Assembly (NCBI GenBank): GCA_943354475.1
Contig: CALRBT010000010.1
Location: forward strand, 1 to 41,545
Reading direction: 5' to 3'
Source: Parcubacteria group bacterium
GTDB lineage: Bacteria > Patescibacteriota > Minisyncoccia > Phycocordibacterales > CALRBT01
Length of the DNA stretch: 41,545 nucleotides
A program made the position numbers and the translations under genes. Below the pieces are notes generated by a model. That model did not search any database. It was not told where the DNA came from and saw nothing but the letters and a program-made list of their open reading frames with translations. This document shows positions 13,322 through 21,039 of this stretch, in pieces (position 1 is the first letter of the stretch; every line of letters starts with the position of its first letter).

Positions 13322-14401
13322 ATGCCGCACGATATGTAATCTCAGCCTGACGTGACTTTGTCTCCTGCCGCACTTGCGGCGTGGGCCAACCCAGGCAATC
13401 ACGGCACTCAAACATTGGTCAATTGTTTCAGCTTCGACTGGGGAGGACTCTCCGATGGGATTGAGGTGACTTTCGGTCATCCAATGGTATCGGGTAAGCC
13501 AGCAATCTTTGTTGGTGGGCACTACATTCTTCGAGATATTTTTGGCGGGTTTGAGTATGTCCGTTTTGGATCAAAGGGGTTGGTTGAGTGCGCTTCGATC
13601 AAGATGATCGAGCGCGACGGCAAAGCACCTATGATGGTGCTGAGCCAGCAATCCACCAACCCTGACTTTCTCGTCCACGTCAACGTGATATTGCCTGAGA
13701 ACATGACCCCGAGGGAGAAATTTTCTTTCGGCGTTCATACCGACGGCGGGAAGATCGAAGTTCGGCACGGTGCCGAGGCTTTGGTCTCGCTTCCTAAGGG
13801 AGCTTCGGTCAATATCTTCTTCCCTGATGGGTCGGTTCGCCGACTGGTTCGGGACGGGTTCAAGCTCAGTGTCGTGAAGCTCACGGCGCTCGAAATGGGC
13901 TTGGCCCGACTTGAGTGGACGCAAAGCTCGCTCGATGAGCTCCGGGTCGCCAATCTCTCATCTGAAGTGAGGGATCCGCGTCAAGACGCGGTTCTTCACC
14001 AGGTGGCGACGGTTCTGAAGTTCGGTGGAGGTTCCTCCGAGATTCTTGAAATCGGCTTCGGGATTTTGAAGGAGTACGCCGATAATGGCGCAATCCGCCT
14101 AGGGGTCAAGACCCACGCTCTCGAAGTGTTGCGGGATGTTTCCCCAGCATATGCCCTGATACTGAACCAAGTCTGCAATGAGATGACGGCAAAGCGTTTC
14201 AGCGCCGGAGCGTTCGGCGACATCCAAGCCGAAGTCTGCAGTAAGCCGACCTCGAAAGGCGACTCGGACCGCAAGGCTCGTGAAGCCAAGTTGGCTGCGC
14301 GTCGCCTGAAGGACCAAGAACTTCGTGCCTTAATGCAGGGGAAGAGCGGTGGTGGCACCACTTCCCACTCGCAGGGTGGGAAAAAGAAAAAGAAGAAGTA
14401 G
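13322..14401 (+). pseudogene. GC-rich unknown gene with in-frame TAA at codon 6
   Basis: A perfect SD (GGAGG, 13311-13315) leads to ATG 13322, which reads MPHDM and then TAA (13337-13339). The same frame continues SQPD and then 349 codons from GTG 13352 to 14401. A nonsense change (for example CAA to TAA) would explain this; restart at GTG 13352, 12 bases after the stop but without an SD, is the alternative. The long frame is GC-richer than its neighbours. The product is soluble, begins VTLSPAALAAWANPGN, has beta-rich middle parts and ends in a charged helix and a Lys tail (GGKKKKKK). I recognise no family. Its promoter, SD and terminator make it a self-contained unit, and its composition suggests transfer. 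Confidence 0.7.
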
Positions 14402-14460
14402 AAACTTCCTCTCCCACCTGCCTAACTGTCCTTAACTAATCTACAAGCCGTATAAACTTT

Positions 14461-14492
14461 CCCGCAACATGTGTTGCGGGAATTTTCTTTTC
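14461..14492 (+). terminator. Intrinsic terminator after the GC-rich gene
   Basis: Perfect 8-bp stem (14461-14468 with 14473-14480), ATGT loop, followed by AATTTTCTTTT. Confidence 0.85.
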
Positions 14493-14526
14493 CCCTTGCT
14501 GTTTTCCGTAATTGAATTTTTTGACA

Positions 14527-14532
14527 TAGAAT
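14527..14532 (+). promoter_or_regulatory. -10 box of the glycerate kinase gene (leaderless)
   Basis: TAGAAT at 14527-14532 ends 6 bases before ATG 14539. No convincing -35 is visible (TTTTCC near 14503 at best). Confidence 0.45.
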
Positions 14533-14538
14533 GAAGTG

Positions 14539-15840
14539 ATGGAGATTCCAAGCTCGCCTATTTTTTATATTAAAAATCGTGAGGCGCTCGCCACAACCAA
14601 ACTTCGCACTGACGCACTCGATATTATAGAAGCAGGCCTTTCTGCGGTAGAAACACAAAAAGTCATGCGAGAACAAGTGACTCGTGTCGGAGACACTATT
14701 TTTACCGGTAAGAAAAATATTCTACTTTCAGATTTCAATCGAGTGTTCGTGGTTGCGATTGGTAAGTGTGCAGTGGATGCAGGAGTGGTTCTCGATGATG
14801 TCCTTGGGGATGCGATTACGGATGGTATCGTCCTTGATGTGAAGAAGGGGCAGTTTAAACACCTTTCATCTTTTGTGGGCGCTCATCCATTTAGTAGCGA
14901 GCAAAATATTTATGCCACAAAGTGGATTGTTGATATGCTCACCGGATTAACCAAACAAGATTTAGTGTTTTTTGTAATCTCTGGTGGTGGATCCGCACTC
15001 CTCTCTTTACCACATAAGACAACTCCAGAGATTCTGGAAGATGTCGTTAAGGATCTTTGGAGATGCGGTGCCACCATTAAAGAGGTAAATACGGTACGTA
15101 AACATCTCTCAGATATTTCAGGTGGACAATTTGCAAAGCTCGTTTATCCAGCGACCGTCATCTCACTTATTTTCTCAGACGTGCCAGGGAACAATATAGA
15201 GACTATTGCATCAGGTCCCGCAGTACTGGATAAAACAACTAAGATTGATGCCGAAAAGATTTTACATAAGTATTGGGTTTGCCATAATCCGAAAACAAGA
15301 AAATTAGAATTTGTTGAAACACCAAAAAATAAAAAATATTTTGCCAATATTACCAATATTACCGTCGTTAGTAATGATAGAGCACTCGTTGCTATGAAGC
15401 AGAAAGCGCAATCACTTGGTTATCAAACGAGAATTGAAAGTAATGCAATTCAAGGTGAGGCAAAAAAGCTAGGAGAAGAATTTGCTGTAAAAAAAATGAA
15501 AGCAAAGTCCTGTCTACTCTATGGTGGTGAAAGTACTGTGGCAATAAAAGGTGACGGTGAAGGTGGACGCAATCAAGAGCTTGCTCTTGGGGCAACAAAA
15601 AAAATAGATAATCACAGGGTTGTCGTTGCAGTATCAAGTGATGGGTGGGACAATAGTGATATAGCAGGGGCAATTGCTGATGCAGGAGATAGAGTGCGAG
15701 CAGAAGAGAGAGGAGTTTCAATTGACGAGCATTTAGAGTATAACAACTCTTATAATTTCTGGAAGCGCTGTGGTGGTGGAATTGAGATTGGGCGAACGGG
15801 AATCAATGTAGCAGATTTTTATTTTATACTAACAGAGTAA
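14539..15840 (+). CDS. Glycerate kinase, GckA/MOFRL type
   Basis: A 433-aa glycerate kinase with the DUF4147 N-terminal domain and the C-terminal MOFRL domain. Family marks are VVAIGKCA, SGGGSALL (residues around 150), EVNTVRKHLSDISGGQ, SDVPGN, and in the last third LLYGGESTVAIKGDGEGGRNQEL with the later SSDGWDNSDIAGAIAD. The enzyme phosphorylates glycerate, in many members giving 2-phosphoglycerate, the substrate of the enolase encoded 2.4 kb downstream. The start at ATG 14539 is preferred over GTG 14536, which lies within the region expected upstream of transcription. There is no SD. The next gene begins 22 bases after its stop. Confidence 0.92.
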   Translation: MEIPSSPIFYIKNREALATTKLRTDALDIIEAGLSAVETQKVMREQVTRVGDTIFTGKKNILLSDFNRVFVVAIGKCAVDAGVVLDDVLGDAITDGIVLDVKKGQFKHLSSFVGAHPFSSEQNIYATKWIVDMLTGLTKQDLVFFVISGGGSALLSLPHKTTPEILEDVVKDLWRCGATIKEVNTVRKHLSDISGGQFAKLVYPATVISLIFSDVPGNNIETIASGPAVLDKTTKIDAEKILHKYWVCHNPKTRKLEFVETPKNKKYFANITNITVVSNDRALVAMKQKAQSLGYQTRIESNAIQGEAKKLGEEFAVKKMKAKSCLLYGGESTVAIKGDGEGGRNQELALGATKKIDNHRVVVAVSSDGWDNSDIAGAIADAGDRVRAEERGVSIDEHLEYNNSYNFWKRCGGGIEIGRTGINVADFYFILTE

Positions 15841-15862
15841 ATTTTATAAAAAATAGTTCTTT

Positions 15863-17677
15863 ATGGATAAATCAACACAACTAATCCTCTGGTTCGACCA
15901 AGTCAATAATGATGATGTTCAATTTGTTGGAGGTAAGAATGCATCACTCGGTGAAATGTACGTAGCACTTCGTGACCGTGGAGTACGGGTGCCAAATGGA
16001 TTTGTGGTGACCGCCAAAGCGTACCGCGATTTCATCCAAGAGACAGGACTCATGGAGGTCATTAAAGGAGAACTTACAGGACTTGATACTGGGAATATTG
16101 AATTACTCCAAAGTGCGGGGAAAAAAGTTAGACAAGCAATCATCAAAAAAGAATTTACTCCAGCACTTACATCAGCTATTAGACAAGCATATCGAGACTT
16201 ATCAAATTGTTACAAAATGAAAGAAGCTGATGTGGCGGTAAGATCTTCTGCTACAGCAGAAGATCTCCCTGGAGCATCGTTCGCGGGTGAACACGAAACT
16301 TACCTCAACGTTGAAGGTGAAGACGAAGTATTACTCAAGGTTCGTGAAGCAATGGCGTCACTCTTTACTGACCGTGCTATTTCGTATCGGGTAGATAAGG
16401 GGTTTGACCACTTCTCTATTGCTCTCTCTGTTGGTGTACAGAAAATGGCAAGGTCAGATGTTGGCTCCTCTGGAGTGATGTTTACCCTTGATACTGAGAC
16501 TGGATTTCGTGATGTTGTCGTAATCAATGCATCATGGGGCCTCGGCGAGATGGTGGTGCAAGGGAAGGTAACACCCGATGAATTCATGGTGTTTAAACCA
16601 ACACTTCGAGATGGTAAGCGTCCAATCATCAAGAAAAATCTTGGCGAGAAAAAACAAATGATGACGTATACCAAAGGGAGTAGTAAAAGTAATACGGACA
16701 CGCAGGAAGTGGATGTCCCCTATAAAGATCAAATTCGTTATTCATTATCTGATGACGAGGCGCTAACTCTTGCGGGTTGGGGTGTAATTATTGAAGAGCA
16801 TTATACTCGTCGCTTCGGTAAACCAACACCGATGGATATCGAATGGGCAAAGGACGGTAAAAGTGGTGAGCTCTACATAGTCCAAGCCCGCCCCGAGACG
16901 GTACAGAGTGAAAAGAAAGGCCTTTCAATTACTGAATACCTGCTAGGGTCTCACGGAGAGCCATTAACGCACGGTATCACGATCGGTCAAAAGATTGTTA
17001 CTGGTAATGCACGAATCATTCTTGAAACAAAAAATCTCGGAGAATTTAAAGAAGATGAAATTCTCATTACTGAAATTACTGATCCCGATTGGGAGCCAAT
17101 TATGAAAAAGGCAAAAGCAATCATCACGGCCAAAGGTGGGCGTACTTCGCATGCTGCTATTGTCTCACGAGAGCTTGGTATCCCTGCGGTGATTGGTATT
17201 GGTATGGAAGAGCTTAGTAAATTTAAAACAGGAATGCCGATCACGGTTGATTGCTCCTCTGGCTCAGTTGGTTATGTGTACAGCGGGACGCTCACTTGGG
17301 AGGAACGAGTTGAAGACTTGGCTACCATCCCCGAAGTTCACACCAAAATTTCGATGAACATCGGAAGTCCTGAGTCGGCGTTTGCCTACGCACACTTACC
17401 ACATCATGGTGTCGGGCTTGCTCGTGAAGAATTTATTATCGCATCACAGATTGGTATTCATCCAAATGCTCTGCTCGAGTTTGATAAACTTCCAAAAGAA
17501 TTGCAGAAAATCATCGATTTAAAAACACTCGGGTTTGATAATAAAGTTGAATACTACGTTTCAAAATTAGCGGAAGGAATTGCACAGATTGCTTCAGCTT
17601 CGTTCCCGGAGCAAGTAATTGTTCGATTCTCTGATTTTAAGACGAATGAATATAGGACGCTCGTTGGTGGGGAATAG
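15863..17677 (+). pseudogene. ppsA: Phosphoenolpyruvate synthase, 5' part of a broken gene
   Basis: Residues 1-604 of a PEP synthase (pyruvate, water dikinase). The ATP-binding domain (IVRSSATAEDLPGASFAG-like region near residue 125) and the phosphohistidine domain (GGRTSHAAIVSRELGIP, His430) are intact. The protein then enters the PEP/pyruvate barrel and stops at FSDFKTNEYRTLVGGE, where full-length enzymes (about 790 aa) continue. The missing roughly 135 residues would carry the RGASRY arginine and the SNDLTQ region. The end of the gene, with the catalytic Cys, is found separately at 18067-18227 in another frame. The enzyme converts pyruvate and ATP to PEP, AMP and phosphate; this copy is unlikely to work. 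It lies 22 bases after the glycerate kinase gene. Confidence 0.88.
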
Positions 17678-17689
17678 GAAAAATTCAGA

Positions 17690-17718
17690 TTGACAATATC
17701 TAGCATTAATGTTAGTAT
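17690..17718 (+). promoter_or_regulatory. Promoter of the unit inserted in ppsA
   Basis: TTGACA (17690-17695), 17-base spacer, extended -10 TGT-TAGTAT (hexamer 17713-17718). It begins 13 bases after the premature ppsA stop. The same -10 (TAGTAT) is used at 19518. Confidence 0.7.
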
Positions 17719-17724
17719 CGAAAA

Positions 17725-18025
17725 GGATGTTACAGGGAATTAACTATGGATACCCCACTTGAACGTGCCCAAAAAGAGTACTGGAAACTCTATGGTGTTC
17801 TGGAGACATGGCATCGCCAGTTCCCGGCCGCAACGGTGTCCAGAACACCATACGCCCAAAATATCATCTGGGATATGATATTTTGGGGTGAGCTTTGCCA
17901 CATCATTTGTGGCAAGTCACAAGCGGAAACGGCGGAGTTTCTCCGCCAACTCCTAGCCCTCTTGGACGACAGTCCTAGATCTCCCCCCACTCAAACAGGT
18001 TCCTCCGGGAACCTGTTCTTTTTTT
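17725..18025 (+). ncRNA. Candidate hairpin-string RNA inserted in ppsA
   Basis: From the promoter to the terminator the predicted 300-nt transcript is almost a chain of stem-loops: GAGT/ACTC (17776-17790), a perfect 14-bp repeat (17791-17804 with 17839-17852), a perfect 13-bp stem (17855-17867 with 17875-17887), an 8-bp stem (17895-17902 with 17908-17915), a 7-bp stem (17931-17937 with 17941-17947), GGAC/GTCC (17964-17975) and the terminator stem. The 13- and 14-bp matches are far beyond chance for 300 bases. The region also has an SD-led frame (17746-18066), so it may be a structured mRNA, a non-coding RNA, or both. Confidence 0.5.
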
Positions 18026-18066
18026 ACCTCAAATACTTCTTCCCTTTCAATTTTTCCGGCAAATAG
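17746..18066 (+). CDS. Possible 106-aa protein with no stop before its terminator
   Basis: ATG 17746 follows an SD-like AGGGA (8 bases upstream). The first 80 residues look like a small amphipathic helical protein (MDTPLERAQKEYWKLYGVLE, then several Trp, Cys and Leu residues). The frame runs on through the terminator hairpin and its T-tract (17994-18025) and stops only at 18066. The encoded end (NLFFFYLKYFFPF) is simply the translated T-rich tract. If the terminator works, the message has no stop codon. Either the stop was lost, or the frame is accidental within a structured RNA. No family is recognised. Confidence 0.4.
   Translation: MDTPLERAQKEYWKLYGVLETWHRQFPAATVSRTPYAQNIIWDMIFWGELCHIICGKSQAETAEFLRQLLALLDDSPRSPPTQTGSSGNLFFFYLKYFFPFNFSGK
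17994..18025 (+). terminator. Strong intrinsic terminator of the inserted unit
   Basis: 10-bp stem (17994-18003 with 18008-18017), TCCG loop, followed by CTTTTTTT. Confidence 0.9.
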
Positions 18067-18227
18067 CTTTCATCGGTATCTGTGGACAAGCGCCGTCTGA
18101 CTTTAAGGATTTTCTCGAATTCTTAATCAGAGAGGGGATTGATTCTGTTTCCCTCAATCCTGATTCAATTGTGCCAATGCTCTTTACGGTTGCAGAAGTT
18201 GAGAAGGCTATTCAAGAAGGACACTAG
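18067..18227 (+). pseudogene. ppsA: PEP synthase, orphan 3' end
   Basis: A frame without its own start codon encodes AFIGICGQAPSDFKDFLEFL followed by IREGIDSVSLNPDSIVPML and a final helix ending QEGH at the stop 18225-18227. This is the well-conserved end of PEP synthase, including the CGQ catalytic cysteine and the GIDSxSLNPD segment. It is in a different frame from the 5' part (15863-17677) and is separated from it by the inserted promoter/hairpin/terminator unit. About 135 codons of the barrel are missing, so this is a replacement or an insertion with deletion, not a simple split. The enolase promoter lies within and just after this remnant. Confidence 0.85.
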
Positions 18228-18239
18228 GCGAGGTATAAT
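18211..18239 (+). promoter_or_regulatory. Promoter of the enolase gene (leaderless)
   Basis: TTCAAG (18211-18216), 17-base spacer, perfect TATAAT (18234-18239), then 6 bases to ATG 18246. The -35 lies inside the ppsA remnant. Confidence 0.7.
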
Positions 18240-18245
18240 AGACCT

Positions 18246-19454
18246 ATGAATGGGATCAAAATTGTTGCAAGGGAAATTCTGGATTCGCGCAGTCGTCCAA
18301 CAATAGAAGTGGAGGCACACTACGGTGACATTGCAGTGACTGCTAGTGTTCCATCAGGTAAAAGTACAGGAAGTCGTGAAGCGATGGAACTTCGTGACAC
18401 TGATGGTTCTGTCTCAAGTGCAATCAAGAATATTAACGGGGAAATAGCAGAGATGCTCTCTGAGATGGAACTCGACCCACTTACAATCGATGCTCGGCTA
18501 CGAGAGCTTGATGGAACGGACAATTACGCAAGACTTGGCGCCAACAGCGTGTTGGCTGTTTCGATTGCGATGCGGAGACTGGCGTCTTTGCGAGATGGAA
18601 TTCCACTCTGGCAGTACATAGCAAAAGAATCTGGTTTTACAGCAAAGTTCCCCGCACTCTTTATGAATATGATTAATGGTGGGGCGCACGCAAACTTTAA
18701 TCTTCCGTTTCAAGAACATATTGCAATAATTACCGGTAAACCAAGCGAGAGTTATGCTCTGGGCAAAGAAATCTTTGAAGAATTAGGTAACAAGATTACT
18801 GTAAAGTATGGAGAAGTGATGATGGGGGACGAGGGTGGGTATGCCCCAAAGTTTCAAGACGGTGAAGATGAAGCATTCAAAACTCTCTTTGGGGTAATTG
18901 AAGGTAGTGCTGGTGTCCATATTGCAATTGATGCTGCAGCATCAGAATTATATAAAGACGGACGATATGACATCGAAGGGAAAAAACTTTCATCGCAAGA
19001 ATTACAAGAATTTTATATAAAGTTAATTCATACATTTGATTTAAAGAGCATTGAAGACCCATTCTCAGAATTTGACGAAGAACCATTCGCGCCATTTCTT
19101 GCTAGTGTTCCTGTGGGTACGTTGGTGGTGGGAGATGATTTAACGGTGACTAATAAGGAGCGTGTGGAAGCTCTTTCATTAAAACATTCGGTTAACGCAA
19201 TGATTGTGAAGCCTAATCAAATTGGAACATTAAGTGATGTTTACGAGGCGGTTCGTGCTGCACGGGCTGTGGGTTGGAAGATTGTCGCATCACATCGATC
19301 GGGGGAAACAATGGATGATTTCCTCGCAGATTTTGCAGTGGGGATTGGAGCGGATGGAATAAAGGCTGGCGCACCGAGTCAGGCACCGCGCAGAGTAAAA
19401 TATGAACGACTGATTGCAATTGAACAGGAAGGAGGTGGAGTGATTGGGATATAG
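18246..19454 (+). CDS. eno: Enolase
   Basis: A 402-aa enolase (usual length about 420-430). It interconverts 2-phosphoglycerate and PEP with two Mg ions. Visible marks: REILDSRSRPTIEVE at the N-terminus, the mobile loop SVPSGKSTGSREAMELRD (SGAST in most enolases), NGGAHANF, catalytic Glu in the DEGGYAP segment, metal ligands in IAIDAAASE and SIEDPFSEFD, GDDLTVTN, the catalytic Lys in VKPNQIGTL and SHRSGET. The C-terminus is slightly short (ends IEQEGGGVIGI). It is transcribed from a consensus leaderless promoter. The position beside glycerate kinase and ppsA remnants marks a former 2-PG to PEP to pyruvate block. Confidence 0.96.
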   Translation: MNGIKIVAREILDSRSRPTIEVEAHYGDIAVTASVPSGKSTGSREAMELRDTDGSVSSAIKNINGEIAEMLSEMELDPLTIDARLRELDGTDNYARLGANSVLAVSIAMRRLASLRDGIPLWQYIAKESGFTAKFPALFMNMINGGAHANFNLPFQEHIAIITGKPSESYALGKEIFEELGNKITVKYGEVMMGDEGGYAPKFQDGEDEAFKTLFGVIEGSAGVHIAIDAAASELYKDGRYDIEGKKLSSQELQEFYIKLIHTFDLKSIEDPFSEFDEEPFAPFLASVPVGTLVVGDDLTVTNKERVEALSLKHSVNAMIVKPNQIGTLSDVYEAVRAARAVGWKIVASHRSGETMDDFLADFAVGIGADGIKAGAPSQAPRRVKYERLIAIEQEGGGVIGI

Positions 19455-19493
19455 AGAACAAAAAGATAAGGAGTATTGCGACCACTTGTTAAT

Positions 19494-19523
19494 TTGACAA
19501 AGTTCGTTTATGTGTGTTAGTAT
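19494..19523 (+). promoter_or_regulatory. Promoter of the 19557 gene
   Basis: TTGACA (19494-19499) and TAGTAT (19518-19523), 18-base spacer, between enolase and the small gene. Confidence 0.65.
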
Positions 19524-19556
19524 GAAAAAGGAGAAAATAAGCAGTGGGGTATGAAT

Positions 19557-19781
19557 ATGGCTGTTAATCAAGTTTCAATGAATGAGTTGGCCATGAGGGC
19601 TCTAGGCCAGACCTTGGGTAACGTACAAGTCGCAATCAGTAACTTAGAGAAATCCGGCGATACTGATGTAGCCAGATTTCTTCGAGAGCATATTTATGTT
19701 GAACCTGAGATGGCGTGGTACTTAAAACCTGAAGGGTATGATAGTGGGAATCAGTGGTCTTTTGGGAGCAAACCATTTTGA
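19557..19781 (+). CDS. Unrecognised 74-aa protein in a self-contained unit
   Basis: Two ATGs are close (19551 and 19557). The second is preferred because GTGGGGT ends 6 bases before it; AAGGAG further up (19528) is too far from either. The product begins MAVNQVSMNELAMRALGQTL and has an amphipathic helical first half followed by a polar end rich in Trp, Tyr and Gly. There is no membrane segment or cysteine. I recognise no family. With its own TTGACA promoter and a 13-bp terminator it is one more SD-led single-gene unit, lying between enolase and the lactate dehydrogenase gene. Confidence 0.65.
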   Translation: MAVNQVSMNELAMRALGQTLGNVQVAISNLEKSGDTDVARFLREHIYVEPEMAWYLKPEGYDSGNQWSFGSKPF

Positions 19782-19831
19782 GATAAAGGGGAACTAACTC
19801 TCACTTAGGACGAGATGTCTGATTGTGAAGT

Positions 19832-19872
19832 AACCACAGGGCACAATAATCGTGTCCTGTGGTTTAGTCGTT
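19832..19872 (+). terminator. Intrinsic terminator after the 19557 gene
   Basis: 13-bp stem with one G-T pair (19832-19844 with 19852-19864), 7-base loop, followed by TAGTCGTTT. Confidence 0.75.
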
Positions 19873-19953
19873 TAAAAGAAACTGAAAACAAGTCATCTTG
19901 GTTAGATTGGAGTATACTATATGGTATTACTAAAATTTAAGAGATAGTACAGG

Positions 19954-20958
19954 ATGAAAATTATATATTTTTTACACGAACCGGATGAGGATAAGATCGC
20001 AAAAGCCGCACTCGGAGAGCACGAATTGGTGTTTATTGAGGGGACTGTTCAGGACAGAGTTGATATTGCTGATAGTGAAGCTGAGGCGATTAGCATTTTT
20101 GTTAACTCAAAAGTTGGCGCTCTAGAAATGGATCGTTTTCCAAAACTTAAATTGATAGCGACTCGTTCGACTGGTTACGATAATGTTGATCTTGCAGAGG
20201 CTAAGAAGCGTGGTATCACAGTAACCAACGTACCAACCTACGGCATCGAGACAGTGGCTGAGTTTACCTTCTCACTTCTCCTTGCGTTAACTCGAAAGGT
20301 TGAGCAAGCACACCGTCGTGTCACCGCAGAAAATTCTTTTAGCCAGGACGGTTTGCGTGGTATTGACCTTGCGGGCAAAACGATTGGTGTTGTTGGAACG
20401 GGGAATATTGGCGCACACGTAGTTGAGATTGCTAAAGGTTTTCGAATGAAGATACTTGCTTACGACCCATTTCCCAAAGAAGAGTTAATAGAAAAATTTA
20501 AAGTTGAGTACGTCTCACTTGAGGATCTTCTTGGTCGAAGTGATATTATCACTCTCCACGTACCTCTTATTCCCGCAACAACACACCTCATCAATCTTGG
20601 TAATGTTGGTAAAATAAAAAAAGGGGCGATACTTATCAATACTGCACGGGGTGGTTTGGTTGAAACAGAGGCCCTCGTGAGTGCATTAAATGACGGCACG
20701 ATTATTGCTGCAGGCCTTGATGTATTTGAAGAAGAGGGCCAAATGGTGCTCGAAGAGCATTTACTTGCTGAAGCCCATCCAGATGAAGAAAAATTGAAAA
20801 CGATACTTGCTGAACATGTGCTCGTAAAACACCCAAGTGTAATTGTTACTCCACATGTCGCATTTAATACCAATGAGGCAGTGAGAAGAATCATCGATAC
20901 GTCGGTTGGAAACATTTTAGCATTTGCTTCCGACTCACCAATGAATGTTGTCTCTTAG
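19954..20958 (+). CDS. D-2-hydroxyacid dehydrogenase, probably D-lactate dehydrogenase
   Basis: A 334-aa NAD-dependent D-2-hydroxyacid dehydrogenase. The Rossmann motif is GVVGTGNIGAHV (near residue 150). The catalytic Arg is in NTARGGLVE, the Glu in LDVFEEEG and the His in TPHVAFNTNEA. The fold, the length and the N-terminal part (SIFVNSKVGALEMDRFPKLK and TRSTGYDNVDL) match fermentative D-lactate dehydrogenases best, though other 2-keto acids are possible. It would reduce pyruvate to D-lactate and regenerate NAD. A -10-like TATACT lies at 19913-19918, which gives a leader of about 30 bases; there is only a weak SD (ACAGG). Confidence 0.92.
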   Translation: MKIIYFLHEPDEDKIAKAALGEHELVFIEGTVQDRVDIADSEAEAISIFVNSKVGALEMDRFPKLKLIATRSTGYDNVDLAEAKKRGITVTNVPTYGIETVAEFTFSLLLALTRKVEQAHRRVTAENSFSQDGLRGIDLAGKTIGVVGTGNIGAHVVEIAKGFRMKILAYDPFPKEELIEKFKVEYVSLEDLLGRSDIITLHVPLIPATTHLINLGNVGKIKKGAILINTARGGLVETEALVSALNDGTIIAAGLDVFEEEGQMVLEEHLLAEAHPDEEKLKTILAEHVLVKHPSVIVTPHVAFNTNEAVRRIIDTSVGNILAFASDSPMNVVS

Positions 20959-21039
20959 TTATAAACAGCCGAGGTCAAATTGAAGTATTGTTTTGTGCTA
21001 TAGTTAGGGTAAACTCTTTTGCAAAGAGCTTCTGCTTCA

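Noticed and set aside
13337-13339. TAA read as a sense codon (alternative genetic code)
   Set aside because: TAA ends many intact genes in this window (for example uvrC's neighbours, the MazG-like gene and the helicase at 4540), and TGA is also used as a stop.
13322-14401. Many short perfect hairpins inside the GC-rich 13322 gene
   Set aside because: I counted about eight stems of 5 bp or more with short loops in 1.05 kb, which is roughly what chance predicts; unlike 17725-18025 there are no very long stems.
19921-19947. Eight-codon leader frame before the D-lactate dehydrogenase gene
   Set aside because: It starts 2 bases after the TATACT box and would not be included in the transcript.
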